A stretch of DNA of 64,000 nt from assembly GCF_964340395.1 (NCBI RefSeq), contig NC_135552.1, positions 9,595,494 through 9,659,493 on the forward strand, written 5' to 3'. Positions 1 through 14,047 of the stretch are shown here, piece by piece. The translations under genes were made by a program, and so were the position numbers. The DNA comes from Glandiceps talaboti (Eukaryota; Hemichordata; Enteropneusta; Spengelidae). The notes under the pieces are model-generated. The model was not told the DNA's origin, made no database searches, and saw only the letters and a list, made by a program, of their open reading frames with translations. How positions within the stretch are numbered: the stretch's first letter is position 1; the number at the start of each line of letters is the position of its first letter.

Positions 1-867
1 AAGGTGAGCTAATGTGATACTCAGGGTCTTGACAAGGTGTAAGCCAACGTAAATTGGCGCTATCCTTCGATATGATACACAGCATCCAAAACTAAGGATA
101 ACTTAGAAAAACAGCAAAACAAGTGAATTACACATTGCTGGGCATTACTCAAGTGCATTGTTAAAATAGAGAGACTCTTAAACACTCACAGGTTTGGGAA
201 CCTATGAAAAGTTTTGTAGATTTTCATACCAGGATGGGGGTACCGGGTGGGTGATGGGGGAGGGGGACTCAGCTGGATTTTACCTACTTGCCACCCTTGA
301 CAAAACATTGGTTAGTAACAGGTATCATAAAGCATAGATCTATGTAGAAAACTGAACAGAAAACTGGATAATCTATAAAAAAACACCTGAATTGTAGTCT
401 TCAAAAGGTTTGACTTGCTTTCACCCTCTAGACATAGCATTATAAGGCCTTATGTACAACCCATAACACCAAAGTAAGTAAAATGTTTTCTGTATGTACC
501 ACAATCATTAACAACAGTGTAAAAGTATACTGTTTCATTTGCAAATTGACCTACATTAGAAAGGCCACATGCTAGACTTGTAAATAAACCCATTGAAACA
601 GTATACTTTTACACTTGGTATGAATGCTATAAATGAGTGTAGCGCATAGAGAAAGTGCTTTACTTCAGTGTTATTTGTTGTATATTATGTATACATAGTG
701 CAGTGCACATATGTGTGAACTTCCACCAAAAGAGAAATTGTAACTTTGTTTAGCTTTGTCACACTGAAAACTGAAAAATTCTATCAACATGAGAGTGCTA
801 CTTGTTATTGTGCGTTATATTGCAATTCATTAATGTGTTTCATTGTCATATTTTTTTCAATCCAAAG
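1..867 (+). other. intron of the BAZ1B-like gene, with a possible upstream exon donor at its first bases
   Basis: The window opens with AAG followed by GTGAGC, a good 5' splice donor, so the preceding exon probably ends at base 3. The next acceptor is at 866-867. The exon starting at 868 needs two bases from the preceding exon to complete its first codon; the window does not show whether that exon ends in the right phase. The stretch holds no coding sequence that I can recognise. It contains a 21-bp inverted repeat pair at 517-537 and 594-614, listed separately. Confidence 0.45.
517..614. repeat. short hairpin element with perfect 21-bp inverted arms
   Basis: The arms at 517-537 and 594-614 are exact reverse complements around a 56-bp spacer; the core of the arm is GTAAAAGTATACTGTTTCA. 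The sequence outside the right arm (ATTTATAGCAT...) reappears beside a third copy of the arm near 38317-38363, so this belongs to a dispersed family with inverted ends, MITE-like. It encodes no protein. Confidence 0.6.
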
Positions 868-3321
<2,454 letters not shown>

Positions 3322-3949
3322 CCTCCCCCCCCAAAAAAAAGAAAAAGAAAAAAGAATTCCTAAATTTGAGTCTCGTAGACACAGACTTGGGTGTACGTAC
3401 CGTGTGAGCCCATCAATGGACTAGTCCACTTCAGAACTATGGGACCATTCTATTTAAATATAGGGAGGGAAAAGTCAACTCTGGTGGGGTGAAGCCTTAG
3501 ATGTCACTTGTGAGCAGATTTTCACATCCAGACATCCATCCCAATATCAACTATCTGTACGAAAAATCACAGAAAGTTATAAATTTATGCTCAAAATAAC
3601 TTTGGTGGATTTTCTAGTTGTATTTAATGGACTTGACATTTTCTAAACACGTTAGACTTTTTTTTTGTATCAAGCAGATAATATATTGCAAACATGTACT
3701 AAGCAGTGTAACATGTTTATCTATATCTATACATAGAATGTTTTATTTCCCCCCCAAGCACAATAAGTAATGTATATATACTTTTCTTTGCAGTACAGTG
3801 TACTATGGTGATAAATAGAGTGAGATCTGTAGTAAGGGAAATCAATGAAGGGTCGTATCAAAATGTTGGAGACTTTGTTTATGAAAATGATATGATTTTA
3901 GAAGTTCTCCCACAACTAGATTATAGGGCACTAAGTCCTTTTGTAATGT

Positions 3950-4210
3950 TTGTGTTCTCTCTGAACAAGGTAGCAGGGTTACTGAGATGTCTTTCAGTGT
4001 ACTGTGTTTTCTCTGAACAAGGTAACAGTGGTTCTGTGCCCTCCTATAATTTCTGTGTACTTCCAGACCAGTTACAGGTGTGCTTGTGTTGTCCACAGGT
4101 AGCAGGGTTACTAAGTCATCTTACAGTTTCTCTAACAATTTAGCTGAGGACCCCATGTACCCTCTTGTACATTCTCTCTGAACAAGAAAACAGAGGGTAC
4201 TTAATTCATT
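3950..4210 (+). repeat. cluster of CTCTGAACAAGGTAGCAGGGTTACT repeat fragments
   Basis: The word CTGAACAAGGTA followed by a CAGGGTTACT-like stretch occurs near 3958, 4014 and 4175. A 38-bp stretch at 4097-4134 (AGGTAGCAGGGTTACTAAGT...) is repeated exactly at 4383-4420, on the far side of a GT microsatellite. Related wording recurs at 37630-37800 immediately before an AATAAAG(ATTCT)n tail, so these are probably fragments of one non-LTR element family. The 112-codon open frame here is not a gene. Confidence 0.55.
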
Positions 4211-4278
4211 GCCCTCGAACAGGGAAAATATTTTTTTAGCACAATTGAACTAGGTTCAGTAGTGCTATAGGCATGGCA

Positions 4279-4281
<3 letters not shown>

Positions 4282-4334
<53 letters not shown>
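4282..4334. repeat. (GT)n microsatellite
   Basis: About 26 GT units between the two identical 38-bp repeat copies described at 4097-4134 and 4383-4420. Confidence 0.95.
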
Positions 4335-4337
<3 letters not shown>

Positions 4338-4339
4338 CA

Positions 4340-4970
4340 ACTTGAAGTCAAAAACCACAGGACCTATTATTGCCATGATATTAGGTAGCAGGGTTACTAA
4401 GTCATCTTACAGTTTCTCTAGTTATATCTAGTTGGGAAATTGTTCAAATCAAAGTAATCTTGCCACTGGTGTGTGATTTGGGTCAAGAAATGTGATTTTT
4501 GGTCAAAAAACTTATAACTCAAAAACTACAGTGTACATGTAGACAAGTCTGAAATTTGCTGGGAACATTCTTCGGGCTGTTTAGATTAAGAATTGCTCAT
4601 GACACAATCCCATCAATGATATGCAAACTAGGTCTAAAATGTGTCTTTTTGGTCAAAAATCTTTAATAAAAAAAACAGCAGATTGGGCAGAATTTTAAAT
4701 GGGATGCATCTGGGGGTGTATAGATGAAGAAATATTAAGCATATAATCTCATCTGGTACGAAAGTGAGTAAACATTCAAAACATGTATGCAAATATCCCT
4801 AGCAACCATGACCATGCCCCATAGCAACAGCCAAACAATTGGATATTTCATAAAGATAATGGATTCTTAGACAAGTGAACAGACATTCAAAAAGTGTATG
4901 CAAATATGCCTAGCAACAAGACCCACCCATAGCAACAGCCAAATGATCGCATATATTGCAAATTTAACAA
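4340..4970 (+). repeat. degenerate tandem repeat, monomers of about 120-160 bp
   Basis: Two kinds of duplication are visible. TTTTTGGTCAAAAA-CTT-TAA followed by an ATTTGCTGGGA/TTTTAAATGGGA stretch occurs at about 4494 and 4645. ATGCAAATAT.CCTAGCAAC...CCATAGCAACAGCCAAA occurs at about 4787-4841 and 4898-4951. Such arrays with CATAGCAACAG cores look like satellite-type or transposon-internal repeats. No coding content. Confidence 0.55.
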
Positions 4971-5631
4971 CAGGGCTGGATAGGCAACTGGATAATCATT
5001 CAGCAAATGAACCTAGCATGTGGATAAACATTTTTTAAACTGTATAATTGTGCTACAACACCATCAGCGCTATTTTTTTAAAAATTTCTTAGTGCTTCAG
5101 GAGGATGACATTGTTTGGACCAATTACTATAATTGGCAGTGACTGATACTTGAGTTCTCCAGGGTAAAGTCTTGGAAAGAATACTCGATCATCTGTAATA
5201 TTGGGGCAAAGCTGTTAACAATTCTTGATACCCTCAGTAGCATTTTACCTTATGCTAGAGGGTCTAAATAGAACAAGAAGGTCATATATTCTTATATGCA
5301 TAGTAATGCATGTGAAGCCAGAATATTAACCGAGAAATCAAATTATTGTTATTTTTGTGACGTGCCTAGGTGGTAAATTACTATTTCTCAGCCATTTTTT
5401 GGCATGACTGTAAATGAAAATTTTTATAGAATTATATGTACAGATAGAGTTGATTACTAGGTGACCATTTAGGTCAGTTTAAGTGAGAAACTTCACTCTA
5501 TTTTACTATCTTGTGTTCTTTGCACAAACTATACTGAGCTGTGCAATAAGAAATAAGGTACTGAAATATTCATTGGCCAAATTCAAATATTTACCCCATT
5601 GAATTTGGATAGTCTACACTTGAATGTTGTC

Positions 5632-6042
5632 TAGTCTTGGTTACCCAGAATCCTCACTGGTGGACACCACTTCCTCCCACCCTATTAGTGTAAGGTAGAA
5701 TGCTGTGTAAGTGATTAGTACAAGATGGCTGCATGGAGAGGGTAACCCACAACATGATTTATATAGTGAAATCACAATGCAACTCTTGCTAAGCTAACAA
5801 TATTTTATTTAATCTTCTTAAACAAGACATTTTTCTATATAAACATTTTATAGCGTGATTTTTGTAAAATCTATAGAGTTGATGAAAATGAATGTTAGGT
5901 ATCATTTTTATTGAATGAGAAACTCTGAGCTCAGTAACAATGGCCACCTTGTGTTCCAATCACTTCCATAGCATTCTCCCAGACTCTCATAAGAGGGTGG
6001 TGGAAGTCAGCGCCTGCAGTGGAGTCTGGGTAACTGAGACTA
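5632..6042. mobile_element. foldback/MITE element with long inverted repeats and TA ends
   Basis: The left end TAGTCTTGGTTACCCAGA and the right end TCTGGGTAACTGAGACTA are inverted copies. Similarity continues inward: GAATGCTGTGTAAGTGATTAG...ACAAGATGGCTGC on the left matches the complement of the right half (GAATGCTATGGAAGTGATTGG...ACAAGGTGGCCAT), giving arms of about 130 bp in a 411-bp element. Both ends are bounded by TA, consistent with the TA target duplication of Tc1/mariner-type MITEs. No transposase is present. Two roughly 81-bp relatives lie at 44651-44731 and 44942-45023. Confidence 0.72.
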
Positions 6043-7183
6043 AGGGTTATCTGGTTAGTTGTAGACCCCATGATTGTACTCCACAGTCAACAATGTGGCA
6101 AACAGGAACATAACGTTAGTTGACTGTAAAACAGCTGTCACTTTGAAGATTCTCCTAACAAAACTGATCAGTTTCTGAAGATTCACGAAATTTAAATAAA
6201 AGGTATTTCATCACAAGCAGGAAATATTTCCTTGCCCAAATATTTTATATAGACTTCATTGACTTCTTCAGTGGATTGGTTATTGACAAGTACTTCGGAA
6301 TTTAGAACCTTATCATATACATGTGAAACTGGAAGCTGCAACTCCCAGTCTCGGTTCACGGTAACCTCCGTTCGGATACTGATTACCTTGCGCCACATGA
6401 TGCCATTAATATCTGGCAAAAACTTTCACTGATTCATTCTGCTGAAGAGGTAAATTGGGTATAGCCAAAATATTTAGGCATGGTAATATTTCGTACTTGT
6501 GATAAAATAGCCTGCATTTAAATTATGAAACCAAACTGATGTATCTAGTTGAAATCTACTCATGAATATTGATTAATATTTGAACGTAAATTGCAAACTA
6601 TAATCGCTATCACAGATTATTATGTAGTTTCTGGACTAATTTTCTTTGACAAATTTCCAACATTTTGATTTGACCCATCAGATAATAATTGTAGAATATA
6701 TCATAGCTTGTGATTAACCATTTCTATCATGTTTTATGGAAAATTGAATCTACAATCATTAAAAATACAAATGAAAATGAATTTTGTGTGTCGTTGATTT
6801 CTGTGGTGGTGTACTGGTATGCTTGAGAGGATATGTAGGCTTTACAAGGTTTCTGAGTTTTTGCTAAAGTCGGTATTAAAAGTAAAATCTGCCAGGGTTC
6901 CCATGTCACTTTACCAGGGTTCCCAAACAAAATTGTCATTGATTCAATGGGAAATATTACCCTTTTTTTACGCCTTTCAGTTATCAGGGGGTCATCAACT
7001 TTAGCAAAAACATTGAGTTTGCGCTGATAGGGTAGAACTAGTGGACATAATCACCCTAGCTAGCTGAACAAGGTTGGATATGTCACTCGTTGACAAAAAC
7101 TTTCTATCAGAGATGTTACCCTACTTTGAGTTTGACTACATCAATCTTCAATTTATAGCTTATATTAACATGTAGCAATAATA

Positions 7184-7488
7184 GTTTTAGTTTGTCTCGT
7201 GGCTAGCCAATAGTTGACTTGCTATCGTTTTAGTGTGTGTCGTGGCTAGCCAATAGTTGACTTGCTATCGTTTTAGTGTGTGTCGTGGCTAGCCAATAGT
7301 TGACTTGCTATCGTTTTAGTGTGTGTCGTGGCTAGCCAATAGTTGACTTGCTATCGTTTTAGTGTGTCTCGTGGCTAGCCAATAGTTGACTTACTATCAT
7401 TTTAGTGTGTCTCGTGGCTACCCAATAGTTGACTTGCTATAATTTTAGTGTGTCTCGTGGCTAGCCAATAGTTGACTTGCTATCATTT
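7184..7488 (+). repeat. minisatellite, seven copies of a 43-bp unit
   Basis: The unit contains CGTGGCTAGCCAATAGTTGA followed by CTTGCTATCGTTTTAGT. Seven head-to-tail copies differ at only a few positions. Each carries the palindrome GCTAGC, except one copy that reads GCTACC. Intergenic. Confidence 0.93.
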
Positions 7489-7856
7489 GAACTATTCAGT
7501 TTTATAATAGGAAGGGTGTAACTTTTGAGAATAATTTACATCTGTGGTACACAATCACCTATGTAATGTAGAACTCAAAACATAGACCCTACAAGTGTAG
7601 AGTCTGCTCAAAATGACGTTATCTTGAAATGGAAATCACATTCAAACAAACACATTTCAATATATGATGTTGAAAAATTCAAACTTTTAATGATTCAATA
7701 TTTACATATATAATGTGCATAATATATTAAAAAAGTGGAAAAAAGGTACAAAAGAAGTGTTTACATTTTACCCAAAAAATGTCCTGTTAAATAAATTAAA
7801 CCAGCACTGAACTGTAGTATAACTATTGTACAAAGTTGAATTTCCTAACATCTATA

Positions 7857-8475
7857 ATCATATCGCCACCTAGTGGTCAGCTGTAATGATGGAATTTGTC
7901 ATGCTGATGAGGATCATTGACTAAGACAGACCATAGTCATACTGCCACCTAGAGGTCAGCTGTAACTATGGAATTTGTCATTCCGAAGAGGATCATTGAC
8001 AGAACAGATTGTAAGCTCAATGTGAAAAAGTTGAACTGCTTGTGTGTTATAATCTGTGTAATTCATTTGATCTACCAAGCTGATGAACATTTTTGGTTAT
8101 CAACACTACTCCACAGGAATATGAGCTGCACTGGTTTCTCTGATAGATGCAATAGTATAGTACATGATCATTGATGATAAACATCTTCATAGTACTTGAA
8201 CTGTACATGGCACAAATAAATATTAGCGACAAAATAAATGCAATATACAAGCACTGTGTATGAAGAATCTTAATAAGGCCAAAAATAGTCATCAGCTAGG
8301 TAGATCAAAATGATTACAATGGTTATAACACACAAGCAGTTCAAGCGAAAGAACACTGAACACGGATACCCAACATCTATCGTTGTGATTATGCTGCCAC
8401 CTAGTGGTCAGCTGTAACTATGAAATTTGTCATTCTGAGGATCATCAACCAAGACAGAGTGAAAGCTCAATGTTC
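7857..8475 (-). promoter_or_regulatory. thrice-copied repeat with CTCF-consensus sites
   Basis: Three copies of a roughly 75-90 bp sequence lie at about 7857-7932, 7935-8020 and 8385-8475. Each begins GCCACCTAG(T/A)GGTCAGCTGTAA and continues with AATTTGTCAT and GAGGATCAT. On the - strand, 7864-7876 and 8395-8407 read CCACTAGGTGGCG and CCACTAGGTGGCA, full matches to the bilaterian CTCF core CCASYAGRKGGCR. The middle copy (7943-7955) differs at one core position. Binding is inferred only from the motif. All three sites share one orientation. Confidence 0.5.
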
Positions 8476-9029
8476 TAATACAGTGATCCACTTGAGCATT
8501 GTAACCTTTCTAATCATAAATACTGGCAGTATTTTTATAATAACTTAGAAATACATAAAGTGAAAATCCAACCAATGATAGAAATAACGTCTGAATATCA
8601 GATTACACATCCATATTTCATTTCCACGACATAAATATTTGATTGTGACTAACATTGGATCACAGTGGCATATAAGTAATTGATACTAATGAAATATTTT
8701 CCCTTACCAAGCTGTATGATGAGAGATACAAAACTGAGAATTGATATAAAGTTGAACATATTACAAATTTCCTATTATATCATGAATCTAATTATTTTGT
8801 TATCTAGTGAGTTTCAAGTTTCAAATTTTAATTGTAATAAGATTGAAGTACAATGTTTATTGCTATATCTGCTTCCCTTGAGTAATATTGTAGTTATAAT
8901 GGAGCGGGAGAATTATAAACTCATTGTTTTCAGTACAATATTAATCTTAATATTTTGATGAACTCAGGTACATATTAACTGTCTTAATTTTAATATTTAC
9001 ATAAAATCTACATAGGATTATTACTATTT

Positions 9030-9385
9030 ATGTAGGAAGGTAGGTAGGTTGGAAGGTAGGTAGGTAGGTAGGAAGGCAGGTAGGTGAGTAGGTATGGTAG
9101 GTAGGCAAGTAGTAGGTAGGTATGGTAGGAAGGAAGGTAGGTAGGTAGGTGAGTAGGTATCGTAGGTAGGTAGGTAGGAAGGAAGGCAGGTAGGTAGGTA
9201 GGTAGGTAGGTAAGAAGGCAGGTAGGTTAGTAGGTATGGTAGGTAGGTAGTAGGTAGGTATGGTAGGAAGGAAGGAAGGTAGGTAGGTAATAGGTAGGTA
9301 GGCAGGTAGGTAGGTATGGTAGGTAGGTAGTAGGTAGGTAGATAGGTAGGTAGATGAGTAGGAAGGTAGGTAGGTAGGTAGGTAG
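9030..9385. repeat. (GGTA)n tetranucleotide microsatellite, about 355 bp
   Basis: Degenerate TAGG units with GGAAGG and GGCAGG variants. It starts 118 bases downstream of the TMEM101 stop codon and is probably inside its 3' UTR. Long open frames reading Tyr-Leu-Pro-Thr are artefacts. Confidence 0.95.
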
Positions 9386-9502
9386 CTTTTCTTTGCAGGA
9401 GATCCAAGAACCTTAGTAAAAGTAGTACACCAGAGTACCATTTAGGAGTGCTACTACTCTTTTTAACAATATCCCTTCCAATTGAGAAATACTACACTAC
9501 TT

Positions 9503-11863
9503 CTAAAAGAACAGCATGAGTACACCCAGTGATACAACCGTCTCTGACAATATCACAATGTGATTCCAATACTCCACATACTTCTGCCTCGTCCAGTAAT
9601 TTATACTGCCCTCATAAAACAGAGTTGTAAAACTGAGAACAAAGAGAAGAACTTGTGCCGCAAGCCTCACTCTAGTGTCTGAGATAAAACATACACCACC
9701 TATAGCTACCATGGCAACCACAGCAAAGACTAGTACATTGCCGAATGGCACTAACTTAGTAAAGGCTCTATAATCTTCTTTGCTGTGATACAAGGCATAT
9801 GCATAGCATATTAAAAATAACCCATATATGTATCGTCCTAGAGGGAATAAGAAGTGTACATTTGATCTCCTTGGTAGTCTCTCTGTAGTACGACTGGCAA
9901 GCATCAAGTATGCACCCATCACAGCTACATTTCTTGTTACCATTCGTATCTGATGAGAAAAAATGATGAAATTACAAAGGAATCAATGTTGGGATGTACG
10001 ACGTTCACATCTAAATCATATTTTACATTCTACCGAGACAACTAGATATGTCATTACAACTCACCAATCTTCCTCTACATATGGATAGTCTTTTAAGACA
10101 GGCATATGTCACCCTGTTGCCTATATCTGAAGAGACAGGCATATGTCACCTGGGCCCTGTCACCTATATCTGAAGAGAGGGCCAAATAGGACTGGAATAC
10201 ACAACATTCTAATGAATACAGTAGATTGAATCTTTCTTATCAAAATTTACACTACACATCGCTTACTGAGAGCCATTCTCCATGATGTAAATTTTTACTA
10301 TTAGTATGGGTAATATAGGATATATTGACTTACTGAGAGCCATTCTCCATGATGTATTTGTTTACTAGTACAGGTAATATAGGATATATTGACTTACTGA
10401 GAGCCATTCTCCATGATGTATCTGTTTACTAGTATGAGTAATATAGGATATATTGACTTACTGAGAGCCATTCTCCATGATGTATCTGTTTACTAGTATG
10501 GGTAATATAGGATATATTGACTTACTGAGAGCCATTCTCCATGATGTATCTGTTTACTAGTATGGGTAATTTAGGATATATTGACTTACTGAGAGCCATT
10601 CTCCATGATGTATCTGTTTACTAGTATGAGTAATATAGGATATATTGACTTACTGAGAGCCATTCTCCATAATGTATCTGTTTACTAATACTAGTATGGG
10701 TAATATAGGATATATTGACTTACTGAGAGCCATTCTCCATGATGTATCTGTTTACTAGTATGAGTAATATAGGATATATTGACTTACTGAGAGCCATTCT
10801 CCATGATGTATGTTTACTAGTATGAGTAATATAGGATATATTGACTTACTGAGAGCCATTCTCCATGATGTATCTGTTTACTAATACTAGTATGGGTAAT
10901 ATAGGATATATTGACTTACTGAGAGCCATTCTCCATGATGTATCTGTTTACTAATACTAGTATGGGTAATATAGGATATATTGACTTACTGAGAGCCATT
11001 CTCCATGATGTATCTGTTTACTAGTACGGGTAATATAGGATTTATTGACTTACTGAGAGCCATTCTCCATGATGTATCTGTTTACTAGTATGAGTAATAT
11101 AGGATATATTGACTTACTGAGAGCCATTCTCCATGATGTATCTGTTTACTAATACTAGTATGGGTAATATAGGATATATTGACTTACTGAGAGCCATTCT
11201 CCATGATGTATCTGTTTACTAATACTAGTATGGGTAATATAGGATATATTGACTTACTGAGAGCCATTCTCCATGATGTATCTGTTTACTAGTATGGGTA
11301 ATATAGGATATATTGACTTACTGAGAGCCATTCTCCATGATGTATCTGTTTACTAGTATGGGTAATATAGGTATGTATTAACATCTGAATTGCACACAGT
11401 AGAAAACCTAATGGCCGCTGAATTCGTAGTACAATCATTGATCCAAATACAAATAGAGATCCTATGGTTATGTAACTGTACTGACGTGGATAGCCTTCTG
11501 GTCTGTAAATAAAAAGACACCAAAGAAATGGTATTTCTATGTGTTACATGGACTAAATTTTGTAAACAAAAAGTTTGAAGTTTGTTGCTGAGAATATTTG
11601 ATATATAATTAAAGTTAATATCTATGCATACTATGTATGTATGTATGTATGTATGTACATGTATGTATGTATGTATGTATGTATGTATGTATGTATGTAT
11701 GAATGTATGTATGTATGTATGTATGTATGTATGTATGTATGTATGTACGTATGCATGTATGTATGTACGTACGTATGTGTGTGTGCATGTATGTACGTAC
11801 GTATGTATGTATGTATGTATATATGTATGTATGTATATATGTATGTATGTATGTATGTACATG

Positions 11864-11900
<37 letters not shown>

Positions 11901-12551
11901 CAACAGGAATTTGGGTATCGCAAAACTTATCTTTAGCTTGTCCACATCAAAGACTGACATGAAATTAAAACTAAAATGAACAAGTAACAAGTACATTAAA
12001 ACATTACATACAAATATCAACAATATACTGAAGTAAGAAAAGACTGACATTCACTCCAGCTATAAAATTAGAAATACACACAGCAAAATTTTGTGGTTCA
12101 TGCATTGTGAGAAATTTGATGGAATATTTTGATAATATTTGCATATTACAATTATCATGTCATTTTCTAAAACGTTCCATACATACAACCTGATCAATAA
12201 TTCAAAAAGCCTTGTTATATATTAGTCTATGTCAATATTATAATACATGTAGATATATAAGTGGCAGTCACCTTACTCACTTGTAAATTGCATATTCTCT
12301 AATTAATTTTTGTGGTCGTCTAGCGTCTGCACACAGTATGGCAATAACACTACGTCCAACACTCACTGTAAAATTGTACTGAACAAAACTACTGTGAATT
12401 ACCTTCCATGTTTGGCTCGTTCAGCAAACAACATTATCAGAAGGACAGCATAGCAATACGGATAGCGAGATATAATAAAATCTCCAATTCGGTGGACTAT
12501 TAGTGTCGGACTTCTGGAGCTGGAACTGGAACTGGAACTGGACGCTGCCAT
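9503..12551 (-). CDS. TMEM101: TMEM101, multi-pass membrane protein (complete, three exons)
   Basis: Exons on the - strand are 12551-12403, 11502-11322 and 9949-9503 (stop TAG 9505-9503). The phases join cleanly to give 258 aa; human TMEM101 is 257 aa. Family marks are FAERAKHGR near residue 43, GEWLS-IRM-TRNVAVMGAYL at the exon 2/3 join, YAYALYHSKED, and the C-terminal YWTRQKYVEYWN followed by a last hydrophobic segment. Several hydrophobic stretches agree with a multi-pass membrane protein. The biochemical role of this family is poorly known; human TMEM101 was found in an NF-kB activation screen. The N-terminus has an eight-Ser run encoded by alternating TCC/AGT. The start codon lies in CAAAATGGCAGC, which resembles a YY1 site at a start codon. 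The last 48 bases of exon 2 plus its donor are amplified into a 17-copy array in intron 2. Confidence 0.93.
10261..11370 (-). repeat. minisatellite made of 17 tandem copies of the TMEM101 exon 2 end plus its 5' splice donor
   Basis: The unit is 64 bp; several copies are 70 bp with an extra TACTAG-like insertion, and one is 62 bp. Read on the - strand, each unit is 48 bases identical or nearly so to the end of TMEM101 exon 2 (ending CATGGAGAATGGCTCTCA) followed by GTAAGTCAATATATCC from the intron. The copy nearest exon 2 (donor at 11321-11320) gives the correct reading frame and is taken as the real exon end. The other 16 copies lie downstream in intron 2, and all but the most degenerate (10261 end) keep the same context. 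Reading through the first donor meets an in-frame TAG in the next copy. Confidence 0.92.
11633..11900. repeat. (GTAT)n followed by (AC)n microsatellite in TMEM101 intron 1
   Basis: About 230 bp of ATGT units with GTAC variants, then about 17 AC units. It lies in the 900-bp intron between TMEM101 exons 1 and 2. Confidence 0.95.
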
Positions 12552-14047
12552 TTTGAGCAACTAATGAATGAAAATAAGACCCTCTAACCTACTGTTTTTG
12601 ATTCACTCTGGGCGTGTCAGTTTATTGACATGGTGGGGTGGGGTGGTGTAGTTATGTGAATTTGTTGTGAATGCAGTTGGCACACGTATTGTACAAACGT
12701 TACTAATATTTGGTCTTACATGAAATTTACATGTTTTTTACTTCGTTAGAACTGTGAGCTACAATTACACAATGTAATAATGGTATGCGTAAGCACACTT
12801 TATATATAGAATATTGGCTTGTATTTGCTATGAATTTGGAACATATTTAAAATTAGGAACTTGTTTTTTTACCAACTTGATGCCACTATATAGGTATGCA
12901 TACTCCTAGTATATATATGTTAAAATCCCAGGAGAAAATAATCAAAATGTGTACATCCAACATACAATATAACTGAAATAAAGGTAAGCAAAGGGTAAGA
13001 AATTTTAACAATACAGGAACAAGAGAACTTGTAGTGAAAATACAACATAAACACAGAACACAATGCGGCGCAACACAACATGACACAACACACATATGCA
13101 AGCATGTGCACACACACACACACACACACAGATTTGCTCACACACGCACGGATGATTGAATTAATTTGGTCTTTTGGTAGAACAAATGAAGTTTTGATTT
13201 AAGTATATGTTTGAATTTATTAGAAATACAACCTTTCATCTAGGCTACACTACCATCGGTATCCTAGACCATCAACATTTGTCGTGACTTTCTTTCATTA
13301 AATAGAATTAAAACACGATGGTAGCTTTTAGAACTTTACATATGTACTCTAGCGTTTGCATATGTATATATATGCATTCCATGGAGAACACTGAAAATGT
13401 GTGTGTGTGTGTGTGTGTGTGCTATGTACATTCGATGAAGTCAAGATGACTGTCTTACGGGCCACTTCTGGACGAGTACAGATGTTGGATTATATCATTA
13501 CTACAGTCCCTGATCACAGTAGTGGGACTGTGGTTATATACATTGTATTTCTGTGTTTGATCGATACTGTGATCTGAGCAGCCGTGAGTAGCTTACATTC
13601 TGTATAGAATGTGCACAGTACATTACATTCTGATTATTACATTGCATGTTATAGGTTATGTGTGTGCACACAATAGTAATTTTAAAATAAAAAATGTTTT
13701 AGAAGGTTTTTCACATATTTCAAAATTACAAGACAATATATACTGTCTTTACAAAAAATAAAATCACACACAAAAATTCCTTGCTGTATTTTATTCAATG
13801 AATTTATAATTTCTTACAATATAGCATGTTTTTATTGAAATCTATGTCAATGATTCCATGTGCATGGCTGATGTTAATTTTTTTGAGAATATTGTATAAT
13901 TTCACCAGCACACAAAATATTATTTTTTTTCTTTATTCTATTACAATTCATGTATTTATAATCAAATCAATATTATTTGCCATTTCTGCTCTCAACTTAC
14001 TCCCCTCAACTTGGAATTATTGGCTTCCACTCTCCTTATTTTCAATA
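12552..14047. other. spacer between the TMEM101 start and the MTHFSD stop (both - strand)
   Basis: The right part (about 13790-14047) is the MTHFSD 3' UTR and the left part should contain the TMEM101 promoter. Short AC (13110-13130) and GT (13399-13422) microsatellites are present. A 45-bp duplication of the MTHFSD coding end lies at 13968-14010. I see no gene. Confidence 0.65.
13790..13795 (-). terminator. candidate MTHFSD polyadenylation signal AATAAA
   Basis: TTTATT on the + strand reads AATAAA on the gene strand, about 253 bases after the stop codon. A second AATAAA at 13937-13932 is closer to the stop and is equally possible. Confidence 0.45.

Larger units (their letters stand above)
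3322..9502. other. convergent intergenic region between BAZ1B-like (+) and TMEM101 (-)
   Basis: The two flanking genes point towards each other, so both 3' UTRs lie here. I could not fix either poly(A) site; an AATAAA on the - strand at 8856-8861 is one candidate for TMEM101. The rest is repeat-derived: copies of a GAACAAGGTAGCAGGGTTACT repeat, a degenerate tandem repeat at about 4340-4970, a foldback element at 5632-6042, a 43-bp minisatellite at 7184-7488, a thrice-copied CTCF-site repeat at 7857-8475, and a GGTA microsatellite at 9030-9385. I see no gene. Confidence 0.7.

Noticed and set aside
3805-4143. 112-codon + strand frame
   Set aside because: It crosses repeated CTGAACAAGGTAGCAGGG fragments and shows no domain; it is a repeat-derived frame.
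8680-8958. 92-codon + strand frame with hydrophobic stretches
   Set aside because: AT-rich composition alone gives Ile/Leu-rich frames; no family, no splice context, antisense to the TMEM101 3' flank.
10261-11370. CRISPR-like array
   Set aside because: Regular 64-bp units without unique spacers in a eukaryotic intron; the units are copies of an exon-intron border.
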